From: Aeromicrobium sp. Root472D3
GTDB taxonomy: Bacteria > Actinomycetota > Actinomycetes > Propionibacteriales > Nocardioidaceae
Length of the DNA: 64,000 nucleotides
Assembly (NCBI RefSeq): GCF_001426485.1
Contig: NZ_LMET01000001.1
Span: forward strand, 2,036,505-2,100,504
Direction of reading: 5' to 3'
The notes under the pieces: generated by a model
What the model saw: the letters and a program-made list of their open reading frames with translations, nothing else
Told to the model about the DNA's origin: nothing
Database searches by the model: none
Shown here: positions 17,649-25,831 of the stretch, piece by piece
Numbering within the stretch: the stretch's first letter is position 1
How the letters are laid out: every line of letters starts with the position of its first letter
Made by a program: the position numbers and the translations under genes

Positions 17649-19016
17649 ATGAATCGGGGCGGTGCGGGCGTGAGGGCTCTTCTCGGCGTGATGACGTCCG
17701 TCGTCGTCACCCTGACCCTGGTCGTGGGAGTGGCGCCGACACCTGCGTCGGCAGAGACAGCCGAGGCGCCCGTCGCGGGTGCCACCGAGACGACGGTGAC
17801 CGCCCCGGCCCAGGTCGCGCTGCGGCGGCCCGTCACGATCAGCGCGACGGTCGTCGCCGCGGGCGCGCCGGTGACCGAGGGCTCGGTGCGGTTCGAGCGA
17901 CCGTCGCCGGCGGGTTGGGTCGGCATCGGCGAGGGTGTCGTCGACGCGCAGGGGACGGCCGCCGTGCGGGTCGTCCTCGACGCCGACCCCGGTGCGGTGA
18001 GGGCCGTCTACACCGGCTCCGGGTCGTTCGGGCCGTCGACCTCCGCCGCCGTGCCCGTGCAGGGCGTGCCGCAGGCCGCGTCCGTCGTGCTGCGCGCCCC
18101 GCGGTCCGTGGTCGACGAGCGGACGCTCGACGTGTCGGCCGCCGTCACGACCCCCGACGGGCCGGTGCCGGGGGCCGCGGTGTCGTTCCAGGTGTACCGC
18201 TCGAAGGCGTGGCGGACGTACGGGGTCGTCGCGACCGACGCGAACGGTGTCGCGCGCACCGGGTCGCGTCCGCGCCTCACCTACCGCTACCGCGCCGTCG
18301 TGGCCGCCGGGAGCTGGTACACCGGGGCCCGGACGGCGACCGCGACGGTCAGGAACGTCCCGCCCGGCACCGTCGTCAAGCTCCCGCGCAAGGCACCCCG
18401 ACCCACGAGGCTCCCCGCCCAGCCGCGGGCGTCCGGTGACGGTGCGAACGCGTCGGTCTCGCGCATCGGCGACGCGACCTGGCGGAGCATGAAGGGACGC
18501 TCGTGGCGAGCTGGCTGCCCGGTCGGGCGCGCGTCGCTGCGCCTCGTGCGCGTCAACTACTGGGGCTTCGACGGCTACCGGCACCGCGGCGAGATCGTCG
18601 TGCACTCATCGATCGCCGGCAAGACCGCCCGTGCCTTCTCCGACCTCTACCGCAACCGCGTGCCGATCCGGTCGATGTACCGCGTCGACCGGTTCGGCTA
18701 CTCCTCGCGCGTCAAGGGCGCCGACGACCACGCGTCGATGCAGGCCGACAACACGAGCGGGTTCAACTGCCGCAGCGTCATCGGGCGGCCGAGCATCCGG
18801 TCACCCCACGCCCACGGCCGCGCGATCGACATCAACCCCTTCGAGAACCCGTACCGCTACCGCTGGGGCAGGTGGGCGCCCAACTCGTGGTGGAAGGACA
18901 AGGCAGCCGGGACGTACGCGTGGACCAAGCGCTCGCACCTCGTGCCGACGATCATGCGGCGCAACGGATTCCGCTGGACCTACGGCGCGATCGACGGGCA
19001 GCACTTCGACGGGTGA
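17649..19016 (+). CDS. secreted M15-family peptidase with Ig-like repeats
   Basis: A 455-residue exported protein. A signal peptide (VRALLGVMTSVVVTLTLVVG, cleavage near ASAET) is followed by two Ig-like/bacterial-surface domains (about residues 50-130 and 140-235), then a basic proline-rich linker and a C-terminal Peptidase_M15_4 domain. Zinc ligands are visible in SPHAHGRAIDIN (HxxGxxxD) and the terminal DGQHFDG. Family members are D-Ala-D-Ala or L-Ala-D-Glu peptidases acting on peptidoglycan. TGGAAT ends six bases before the ATG, suggesting a leaderless mRNA. It is probably a cell-wall remodelling enzyme. Confidence 0.9.
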   Translation: MNRGGAGVRALLGVMTSVVVTLTLVVGVAPTPASAETAEAPVAGATETTVTAPAQVALRRPVTISATVVAAGAPVTEGSVRFERPSPAGWVGIGEGVVDAQGTAAVRVVLDADPGAVRAVYTGSGSFGPSTSAAVPVQGVPQAASVVLRAPRSVVDERTLDVSAAVTTPDGPVPGAAVSFQVYRSKAWRTYGVVATDANGVARTGSRPRLTYRYRAVVAAGSWYTGARTATATVRNVPPGTVVKLPRKAPRPTRLPAQPRASGDGANASVSRIGDATWRSMKGRSWRAGCPVGRASLRLVRVNYWGFDGYRHRGEIVVHSSIAGKTARAFSDLYRNRVPIRSMYRVDRFGYSSRVKGADDHASMQADNTSGFNCRSVIGRPSIRSPHAHGRAIDINPFENPYRYRWGRWAPNSWWKDKAAGTYAWTKRSHLVPTIMRRNGFRWTYGAIDGQHFDG

Positions 19017-19039
19017 GCAGGTCGGCGGATGATGGACGC

Positions 19040-19603
19040 ATGACCGACGTCAAGGACCACCTGCACACCCGCCTGCGCGTCGTCCGCGCCGCCGTGCTGG
19101 CCGCGGTCGACGGGGTCGGCGAGCACGACCTGCGGCGTCCGCTCACGCCGACCGGCACCAACCTGATCGGTCTGGTCAAGCACCTGGTGGGCGTCGAGCA
19201 CGTCTACCTGGGGGAGTCGTTCGGACGTCCGGCACCCGACGTGCTGCCGTGGGTCGAGGACGGCTCGGTGTGGGACGGTGCCGACATGTGGGCGACGGCC
19301 GACGAGTCGAGCGCGCACATCGTCGACCTGTACCGGCGGGCGTGCGCCCACGGCGACGAGACGATCGCCGGGCTCGACGTCGACAGCCCCGGTCGCGTGC
19401 CGCACTGGCCGGACGACAAGGCCGACACGACCCTGGGGTTCCTGCTGGTGTGGATCGTCTCCGAGACGGCCCAGCACGCGGGGCACGCCGAGATCGTCCG
19501 TGAGCTCGTCGACGGTCGCCCGGCCGCTGCCACGTCGGCCGGCGGCACCGACTGGCCGACGTACGTCGAGCACGTCCGGGCCGCGGCCGACGCGCACCGC
19601 TAG
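19040..19603 (+). CDS. DinB/DUF664 four-helix protein
   Basis: A 187-residue member of the DinB-like (DUF664) four-helix-bundle family, whose metal-binding members include mycothiol- and bacillithiol-dependent transferases. Likely metal histidines lie in LIGLVKHLVGVEHVYLGES and SETAQHAGHAEIVREL. GATGAT ends six bases before the ATG at 19040, so a leaderless start is likely; 23 bases separate it from the M15 gene. Its TAG overlaps the TAG of the convergent gene by two bases. Substrate unknown. Confidence 0.88.
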   Translation: MTDVKDHLHTRLRVVRAAVLAAVDGVGEHDLRRPLTPTGTNLIGLVKHLVGVEHVYLGESFGRPAPDVLPWVEDGSVWDGADMWATADESSAHIVDLYRRACAHGDETIAGLDVDSPGRVPHWPDDKADTTLGFLLVWIVSETAQHAGHAEIVRELVDGRPAAATSAGGTDWPTYVEHVRAAADAHR

Positions 19604-21723
19604 ACCTGCAGCGTCGGGTGCAGCCGTGCCACGGTGACGGTCTGCCGCCGTCGCGCGGCGATCACCGTCACGCCCAGCGCGAGCGCCGTGAACAGCCCCA
19701 GCACGAGGAAGTCGCGCACGACGCCGTCGCTGCCACCGGCGAGCGCCGCCCTCAGGCCGTGCACGGTGTACGTCATCGGCAGCAGGTCGTGCAGCACGTT
19801 GAAGAACGGCGGCGCGGTCTCGATGGGATACGTTCCGCCGGCCGAGGTGAGCTGCAGGCTGACGAACACGAGGGCCGCGAACCGTCCGGCCCCGCCGAAC
19901 AGCGCCACGAACATCTGGTTGATCGCCGTGAAGACCGCACCGGTCGCGAGCGCGATGCCGACCAGCAGCGGCTCGTCGGCCGGCTGGACGCCCAGCACGC
20001 CCTGCAGCACCACCAGCAGCAGGACGACCTGCACGACCGACAGCGCGAGTCCGGGTGCGTAGCCCGCCAGGGCCACCCGGACGCTGCCGGTGGTCGACGC
20101 GATCGCCCGGGCCGAGAGCGGCCGCAGCAGCAGGTAGATCGCCATCGCGCCGACCCACAGCGCCAACGAGACGAAGTACGGGGCGAGGGCCGCGCCGTAG
20201 TTCTCGACGGGGTTGACGCGGTCGGCCGCGTCCTCGATCGGGGTCGCGGCGGTCTTGGCGAGCTGGTCGCGCTCCGACGTCGAGTAGTCGGGCACCTTGT
20301 CGCTGCCGTCGTTGAGGCCGTTGCTGAGCTCGAGCGCACCGGCCGAGAGCTGGTCGGCGCCATCGACGAGCTGGTCGCCCCCGTCGGCGAGCTTCCGGCT
20401 GCCGTCGGCCAGCTGGTCGGCGCCCCCCACGAGCCGTCCGGCGCCGGCGGCCGCGGCGACGGCCCCCTCGCGCAGCTGCGACGTGCCGTCGGTCAGCCGG
20501 TCGGCACCGTCGGACGCCTGGCCGATGGCTCCGACGAGCGCCGGGACGTTGCGGGCTAGCTTGGCGTTGCCGTCGGCGACCTGAGCGGCCCCGTCGGCGA
20601 GCTGCCGGGTCTGCTGCCCCGCGCTGGTGGCCTGCCCACGGACGTCGCGGACGAAGGTCTTGAGGTCGCCGGCACGTGCGGCGGCGTCCTCGATCGCGCC
20701 GCAGTCGACCCCGGCCGGCGCGCCGTCGGCCCGGCACTGGTCGGCCAGCGTGCGCAACGTCGTGGCGAGCCGGTCGATGTCGGCGTCGGCGGTGCCCGTC
20801 GCGTCGAGGATGCCCTGGGTGAAGGCCTGCACCGTCCGGTCGACCTGGGCCGTGCCGTCGGCGACCTGGCGCGAGCCGTCGGCCAGACGACGGGTGTCGC
20901 GCGGGAGGGTCAACGTGCTCGACTCGAGCTGCGACAGCCCGCGGGACAGCTTCTTCGCGCCCGAGTCGAGCTCGGTGGCGCCGTCGGCGAGCTGGCGGTT
21001 GCCGTCGGCCAGGGTGCCCGCCCCGTCGGCGAGCGCGCCGGCCCCGTCGGCCAGGGTCGTCGCGCCGTCGGCCAGGTCGGAGGCCCCGGACGAGAGGCGG
21101 TCGGCCCCGTCGGCCAGGTCGGAGGCCCCGTCGGCGGCGTCTGACAGCGAGGTCTTGATGTCGGAGAAGCTCAGGTAGACGTTGTCGAGGTACGTCTCGG
21201 TGACCTGTGCGTTGAGCGCGCCCTTCGCGGCCTGCAGGATCGTCTTCGCGATCGTCCCGTTGATGTAGTTGACGGCGTCGTTGGTCTGCAGGTCGAGCTG
21301 GCCCTGCACCGCGGCCGTGGGGTCGCCACTGGTCGACGTCGCCGCCGCCGACAGGTTCTCGGGGATTGTCAGGACGGCCTTGTAGTCGCCGTCGGCGAGC
21401 CCGCGCTGGGCGTCCTTCGCGTCGGTCAGCACCCAGTCGTAGTTGTCGTCGGCGTCGTTGCTGACGAGGTTGCCGGCCAGCTGGCGGCCGACCGCGACAG
21501 GCTGCGCGGCCCCGTCGGTGCCGGTGACCTCGACCATCTGGTCGTGGTTGACGACGGCTGCGCGCACGTGGTCGAGGCGGCCGGTCGGGTCGAGATTCGC
21601 CCAGACGTACATCGCGCCGTAGAACAGCGGCACGAGCATCACGGCGACGACCGCTGCGCGCGTCAGCCGGCTGCGCCGGAAGCGCGCGAGCTCGAACCAG
21701 GGGAGGGTGGGGGACGGGATCAT
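19600..21723 (-). CDS. YhgE/Pip ABC-2-type membrane protein
   Basis: A 707-residue membrane protein with the YhgE/Pip layout: one N-terminal helix (RAAVVAVMLVPLFYGAMYVW), a very long extracytoplasmic domain, and five or six C-terminal helices resembling ABC-2 permeases. The extracellular part has heptad-like repeats (SDLADGATTLADGAGALADG and many similar), as in phage-infection protein Pip and type VII secretion accessory EsaA. Its ATG overlaps the stop of the MMPL-ATPase gene (ATGA), so the two are translated together and probably work together: this is a permease without its own ATPase next to a transporter carrying one. Confidence 0.92.
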   Translation of the reverse strand: MIPSPTLPWFELARFRRSRLTRAAVVAVMLVPLFYGAMYVWANLDPTGRLDHVRAAVVNHDQMVEVTGTDGAAQPVAVGRQLAGNLVSNDADDNYDWVLTDAKDAQRGLADGDYKAVLTIPENLSAAATSTSGDPTAAVQGQLDLQTNDAVNYINGTIAKTILQAAKGALNAQVTETYLDNVYLSFSDIKTSLSDAADGASDLADGADRLSSGASDLADGATTLADGAGALADGAGTLADGNRQLADGATELDSGAKKLSRGLSQLESSTLTLPRDTRRLADGSRQVADGTAQVDRTVQAFTQGILDATGTADADIDRLATTLRTLADQCRADGAPAGVDCGAIEDAAARAGDLKTFVRDVRGQATSAGQQTRQLADGAAQVADGNAKLARNVPALVGAIGQASDGADRLTDGTSQLREGAVAAAAGAGRLVGGADQLADGSRKLADGGDQLVDGADQLSAGALELSNGLNDGSDKVPDYSTSERDQLAKTAATPIEDAADRVNPVENYGAALAPYFVSLALWVGAMAIYLLLRPLSARAIASTTGSVRVALAGYAPGLALSVVQVVLLLVVLQGVLGVQPADEPLLVGIALATGAVFTAINQMFVALFGGAGRFAALVFVSLQLTSAGGTYPIETAPPFFNVLHDLLPMTYTVHGLRAALAGGSDGVVRDFLVLGLFTALALGVTVIAARRRQTVTVARLHPTLQV

Positions 21724-24617
21724 GGCAGCATCAGCTCGTGGAGGGTGCGGTGGGTGTCGAGCTCCAGGCGGTGGAGCCGGCCGGACGGAACGCGGTCGGA
21801 GGGTGACGGGGCCGACGACGCGGCCTGGACGCTCGCGACGAGGGTGACGTCGCGATCGGCGAGCAGGATCGCGAGCGCTGACCACAGCAGCTCGACGTGC
21901 TCGGCGGCCCGCAGGTCGTCGGCGTCGTCGACCACCACGACGCGGGGGTCGTCGGTCAGGGCGAGGACGACGCCGAGCAGCTTGCGCTCGAGCCGCGTCA
22001 GCGTCGACACGAGCGCGTCGCCGTCGACGGGCTCGAACGGGATGCCGGCCTCGTCGTGGGCGCGGGCGAGGGCCGCGTTGAGGTCGCCGACGATCGGTGC
22101 GACGCGGCGCCGGCTGACCCACAGGCCGAACGACCGGATCGACAGCCGCTCGGCGACGTGCTGCTCGACGCTCAGGTTGTCCTCGAGGTCGTTGATGCCC
22201 GGCAGCTCGGCCAGCGCGACCGAGTGCCGGACGGCACGGGCCTCCTGCGGCAGCAGGTGCCCCATGACCCGCATGCGTCCGGTGTCGAAGGCCATGCGTC
22301 CGGCCACCGTCAGCAGCAGGGCGGTCTTGCCGGCGCCGCTCGGGCCGTGGACGACCAGCCAGTCCCCGGTCTCGACCTCGAACGAGACGTCGTTCAGCAC
22401 GGGGCCGTCGGGTCCGTCGGTCGTGACGGACGCCGCGGTGATCGCGGCCGTCGACCCTCGACGCGGCCACGTCTCGAGCTCGACCCGGCGGTGCAGGCCC
22501 TCTCCCTCGACGTCGACGTGCGGCAGGCGCCGGCCGAGCCACCCGGGCAGGGCCCACGCGCGGTCGCCGAACAGCTGCATGACGGCCGGTGCGAAGAGCA
22601 TGCGGATGAGGAAGGCGTCGACGAACACACCGACGGCCAGCGCGAACGCGATGGGCTTGATGTTCGGGTCGCCCTCGGGCACGAAGGCCGCGAACACCGC
22701 GAGCATGATGACGGCCGCGGCCGTGACGACGCGCGAGCTGCCGACGAACCCGTCCGAGATCGCGCGGTGGGCGTCGCCCGTGCGGGTGTACTCCTCCTTC
22801 ATCCGCGCCATCAGGAAGACCTCGTAGTCCATCGAGAGGCCGAACAGCACGGCCATCAGGATGATCGGCAGGAAGCTGATCAGCGGACCGGTCTGGTCGA
22901 GGTGCACGAGGTCCATCAGCCAGCCCCACTGGAAGACCGCGACGACCGCGCCGAACGACGCCCCCGTCGAGAGCAGGAAGCCGAGGGTCGCCTTGAGTGG
23001 CACCACGAGCGACCGGAACACGATCATCAGCAGCAGCACCGACAGGCCGACCACGACGACGCCGAACGGCACCAAGGCCTCCTGCAGGCGGTCCGAGACG
23101 TCGATGCCCCCGGCGGTCAGACCCGTCACGGCGACGGGCACACCGTACTCGTCGGTCCACTGCGGCGCGCGGTCGCGGATCTCGCGCACCAGGTCGGCGG
23201 TGCGGACGTCGGTCGGTCCGGTCGCCGGGACGACCTGCACGATGCCGGTGTCGGCGGTGCGGTTGGGCGTGGCCAGCCCGATCGCGGCGACGCCGTCCAT
23301 GCCGCGCAGGTCGTCGGCGATGCCGTTGACGACACCGACGGGATCGGTCGAGGAGATGATGTCGATGCTGACGAGCAGGGTGCCGTTGTAGCCCGGCCCG
23401 AAGTTGTCGTCGACGAGGTCGTAGGCGGTGCGCTGCGTGCTGCCCAGCGGTGCGGTGCCGTTGTCGGGCAGCGCGAGCTGCAGGTCCTTGGCCGGCACGG
23501 CCATGACGGCGAGCCCCACGACGACCAGCACGATCGCGATGAGGGGGAAGCGGGTCGTGACGCTGACCCAGCGACGCGAGAAGACGCCCGGAGGGGCGTC
23601 CCGACGGGGCGTGAGACGGTCGCCCGCGCGGCCGAGCAGGGCCGGCAGCACCGTGAGCGCGACGGCGACGGCGATCACGACCGACAGTGCGGCGACGGCG
23701 CCCATCACGGTCAGGAACGGGATGCGCGCGATCGACAGGCCCAGCAGGGCGATGACGACGGTGACGCCCGCGAACACGACCGCCGACCCGGCGGTGGCGA
23801 CCGACCTGGCGGACGCCTCCTCGGGCTCGAGGCCCTCGGCGAGCAGCTCGCGATGGCGCGACACGATGAACAGGGCGTAGTCGATCCCGACGGCCAGGCC
23901 GATCATGAGCGCCAGTAGGGGAGCGGTCGCCGAGATCGTGACGAAGCCGGTCAGCGCGATCGTGATCGCGATCGTCACGAGCACGCCGAGCAGGGCGGTC
24001 ACGATCGGCATCACCGCGGCACGCAGCGACCGGAACATCAGGAACAGCACGATGAACGCGACGACGACGCCGACGACCTCCGTGATCGACAGCTGGGGGC
24101 CGGTGCTCGTGAACACGTCGCCGCCGAAGGCCATCGTGTAGCCCGCGGCCTTCAACGCGTCACCGGTCTCGACGAGCTGCTCGCGGTCGGCCGGGGTGAC
24201 GGCGGTCAGCTCGCGGTCGAACTGCACCTGCACCTGCAGCGCGCGCCGATCGGCCGAGATGCCGACCGTGTTGCCGTCCGCGTAGGGGGAGACCACGTCG
24301 CTGACGCCGTCGACCTTCTTCATCCCGGCGACGGCGTCGGCCACGAGCCGCTTGGTCTCGCCGTCGTCGACGGTGCTGCCGCGGTCGGCGACGACCACGA
24401 GGTAGGCCGACGTCCCGCTGAGCTCGGGGAACGTGCGGCCGAGCGAGTCGATGGCCTCCTGCGACTCGGTGCCGGGGATGTCGAACGAGTTCTTGGTGCC
24501 GCCGCCGAGGCCCGCCGCGGCGACGCCCGCGACCAGCAGCACGAGGATCCAGGCGGCGATGACGCGGCGCGGGTGACGGAAGGCCCACCGGCCCAGCGAG
24601 TACAGGGAGTTCGACAC
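21720..24617 (-). CDS. MMPL/RND transporter fused to an ABC-type ATPase domain
   Basis: A 965-residue fusion. Residues about 1-710 are an MMPL-type RND exporter: helix near residue 20, periplasmic loop, five helices, a second loop (DLVDDNFGPGYNGTLLVSID) and a second helix set with LFGLSMDYEVFLMARMKEEY. After a linker with a second soluble start (VELETWPRRGSTAAIT), residues about 735-965 are an ATPase: Walker A GPSGAGKT near 759 and Walker B VVVVDDADD near 905. The ABC signature is degenerate (TRLERKLLGVVLAL) and the usual glutamate after Walker B is Asp. GTG at 24617 has TATCGT seven bases upstream (leaderless). Divergent tetR probably represses it. Confidence 0.9.
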   Translation of the reverse strand: MSNSLYSLGRWAFRHPRRVIAAWILVLLVAGVAAAGLGGGTKNSFDIPGTESQEAIDSLGRTFPELSGTSAYLVVVADRGSTVDDGETKRLVADAVAGMKKVDGVSDVVSPYADGNTVGISADRRALQVQVQFDRELTAVTPADREQLVETGDALKAAGYTMAFGGDVFTSTGPQLSITEVVGVVVAFIVLFLMFRSLRAAVMPIVTALLGVLVTIAITIALTGFVTISATAPLLALMIGLAVGIDYALFIVSRHRELLAEGLEPEEASARSVATAGSAVVFAGVTVVIALLGLSIARIPFLTVMGAVAALSVVIAVAVALTVLPALLGRAGDRLTPRRDAPPGVFSRRWVSVTTRFPLIAIVLVVVGLAVMAVPAKDLQLALPDNGTAPLGSTQRTAYDLVDDNFGPGYNGTLLVSIDIISSTDPVGVVNGIADDLRGMDGVAAIGLATPNRTADTGIVQVVPATGPTDVRTADLVREIRDRAPQWTDEYGVPVAVTGLTAGGIDVSDRLQEALVPFGVVVVGLSVLLLMIVFRSLVVPLKATLGFLLSTGASFGAVVAVFQWGWLMDLVHLDQTGPLISFLPIILMAVLFGLSMDYEVFLMARMKEEYTRTGDAHRAISDGFVGSSRVVTAAAVIMLAVFAAFVPEGDPNIKPIAFALAVGVFVDAFLIRMLFAPAVMQLFGDRAWALPGWLGRRLPHVDVEGEGLHRRVELETWPRRGSTAAITAASVTTDGPDGPVLNDVSFEVETGDWLVVHGPSGAGKTALLLTVAGRMAFDTGRMRVMGHLLPQEARAVRHSVALAELPGINDLEDNLSVEQHVAERLSIRSFGLWVSRRRVAPIVGDLNAALARAHDEAGIPFEPVDGDALVSTLTRLERKLLGVVLALTDDPRVVVVDDADDLRAAEHVELLWSALAILLADRDVTLVASVQAASSAPSPSDRVPSGRLHRLELDTHRTLHELMLP

Positions 24618-24625
24618 GGCATCGA

Positions 24626-24660
24626 CGATACGTTTGTGTATTGGATGCGTCAATGTATCG
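24626..24660. promoter_or_regulatory. divergent promoter with inverted repeat, probable TetR operator
   Basis: CGATAC (24626-24631) and GTATCG (24655-24660) are perfect inverted arms around an AT-rich centre, between the MMPL-fusion start and tetR. The minus-strand -10 TATCGT overlaps the left arm. A second small palindrome GTGTG-CGT-CACAC lies at 24669-24681, nearer tetR. The TetR protein probably binds one or both. Confidence 0.55.
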
Positions 24661-24699
24661 AGTACGCTGTGTGCGTCACACGGATGAACGGGGATCACC

Positions 24700-25362
24700 A
24701 TGACGACATCGGACGCCCGTCCCGCGGTGCGCCGACGCTCGGCCACGCGCGAGCGCCTCCTCGAGGCGACGCGCGAGGTGCTGGCCCGCGAGGGCATCCA
24801 GGGCGCGTCGGTCGAGCACATCTGCGAGCAGGCCGGCTTCACCCGCGGCGCCTTCTACTCCAACTTCTCGAGCAAGGACGTCCTGCTGCTGGCGCTGTTC
24901 CGACGCGAGCGCGACCTGATGTTCGAGAGCCTGAGGGCGGCGACGGCACCGGAGTCCTACGAGGGCCTCGAGCCCACCGAGGCCATCGCCGTGATCATCG
25001 ACCGCTTCCTCGGGCTGCAGTCGGTCGACCGCGCCGGCTTCCTCGTGCACCTCGAGTTCTCGATCCGCGGCATCCGCGGCGGCGAGGTCGGCGACGAGTT
25101 CAACGACTCGTGGCGCGAGATCAAGGACGAGCTCGTGTCGCTGATGACCACGATCGTCGCGTCGCTCGGGCGCGAGTTCACGGTCGACCCTCGCCACGCC
25201 GCGACGGTGCTCACCGGCACGTACGACGAGGCCGTGCGCGAGGCCATCACCGACGAGCGCGAGCTCGACGCCGAGCTGCTGCAGACGACCCTGCCGATGC
25301 TGCTGCTGGCCGCGACGCGGCCGCTCGACGCGGTGCCCGTCGACGTCAGTGCAGGAGCTTGA
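24700..25362 (+). CDS. TetR-family transcriptional regulator
   Basis: A 220-residue repressor with a TetR N-terminal HTH (TRERLLEATREVLAREGIQG then ASVEHICEQAGFTRGAFYSN FSSKD) and an all-helical ligand-binding domain. It is divergent from the MMPL-ATPase/YhgE operon with inverted repeats between, the classic arrangement of an efflux operon and its repressor. The final codons overlap the end of the convergent sugE-like gene by 17 bases. Ligand unknown; a lipid or hydrophobic drug would fit an MMPL exporter (inference). Confidence 0.93.
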   Translation: MTTSDARPAVRRRSATRERLLEATREVLAREGIQGASVEHICEQAGFTRGAFYSNFSSKDVLLLALFRRERDLMFESLRAATAPESYEGLEPTEAIAVIIDRFLGLQSVDRAGFLVHLEFSIRGIRGGEVGDEFNDSWREIKDELVSLMTTIVASLGREFTVDPRHAATVLTGTYDEAVREAITDERELDAELLQTTLPMLLLAATRPLDAVPVDVSAGA

Positions 25363-25660
25363 GCCCGGCGACGGCGGCGACGATCACCAGGATCAGCAGC
25401 ACCTTGACGACCGACGCGGACTCCTCGCCGGAGATCATCGCGTAGGCGACGGTCAGCGAGGCGCCGATGCCGACCCACACGGCGTACGACGTGCCGACGG
25501 GCAGCTCGCGCATCGCGTAGGCCAGGCCGGTCATGCTGAGCACGACCGAGACGGCGAACACCAGCGACGGGACGAGGCGGGTGAAGCCGTCCGAGCGGCC
25601 GAGGGCCGTGGCCCACACGGCTTCGAGGACGCCGGAGACGGCGAGGACGATCCAGGACAT
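25346..25660 (-). CDS. gdx: SMR-family guanidinium exporter (Gdx/SugE)
   Basis: A 104-residue four-helix small multidrug resistance protein. It opens MSWIVLAVSGVLEAVWATAL with the essential membrane Glu13 and the Gdx/SugE-type pattern, and carries YAVWVGIGASLTVAYAMISG. Gdx members exchange guanidinium for protons; EmrE-type members export drugs. The guanidine-III aptamer just upstream (25673-25715) decides in favour of guanidinium export. The ATG at 25660 has AGGGAG six bases before it, immediately after the aptamer, so the riboswitch can control ribosome access. Confidence 0.94.
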   Translation of the reverse strand: MSWIVLAVSGVLEAVWATALGRSDGFTRLVPSLVFAVSVVLSMTGLAYAMRELPVGTSYAVWVGIGASLTVAYAMISGEESASVVKVLLILVIVAAVAGLKLLH

Positions 25661-25672
25661 GTCATGCTCCCT

Positions 25673-25715
25673 GGCGCCGTCTTGTCGCTGTCCGGGTACG
25701 GCACCGCTCGTCCGG
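25673..25715 (-). promoter_or_regulatory. guanidine-III riboswitch (ykkC-III)
   Basis: The minus strand reads CCGGACGAG, GGTGCCGTACCCGG, then CAGCGACAAGACGGCGCC. These blocks match the known guanidine-III aptamer, which folds as a pseudoknot around guanidinium: CCGG pairs with the internal CCGG block, and GCCGT pairs with ACGGC near the 3' end. The Shine-Dalgarno AGGGAG (25669-25664) follows the last paired base, pointing to translational control. Recognition is from memory of the consensus; a covariance-model search would confirm it. Confidence 0.88.
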
Positions 25716-25758
25716 GAGCCCGTCGGGGCTCTGCCCCCAGCCTCTCACACCATCAGGC

Positions 25759-25810
25759 GGAGGTGGATCCTCAACCATCTCAGCGTCGGGACGGTTGCGG
25801 ATCCACCTCC
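25759..25810. repeat. 52-bp near-perfect inverted repeat
   Basis: GGAGGTGGATCC-T-CAACC (25759-25776) pairs with GGTTG-C-GGATCCACCTCC (25793-25810): 17 of 18 positions, with a 16-base loop. It lies between the start of the guanidine riboswitch transcript and the -10 box of the HhH-GPD gene, so it overlaps the latter's -35 region. Because both neighbours are transcribed away from it, it is not a terminator for them; an operator, or a small repeat element, is more likely. Confidence 0.7.
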
Positions 25811-25831
25811 TGCCGGTGGGACGATGGGGGC

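Noticed and set aside
19600-23160. Single 1186-codon minus-strand frame covering YhgE and part of the MMPL gene
   Set aside because: The YhgE ATG at 21723 overlaps the stop of the MMPL frame, and the extra N-terminal part is arginine-rich non-protein-like sequence in another frame of the MMPL gene.
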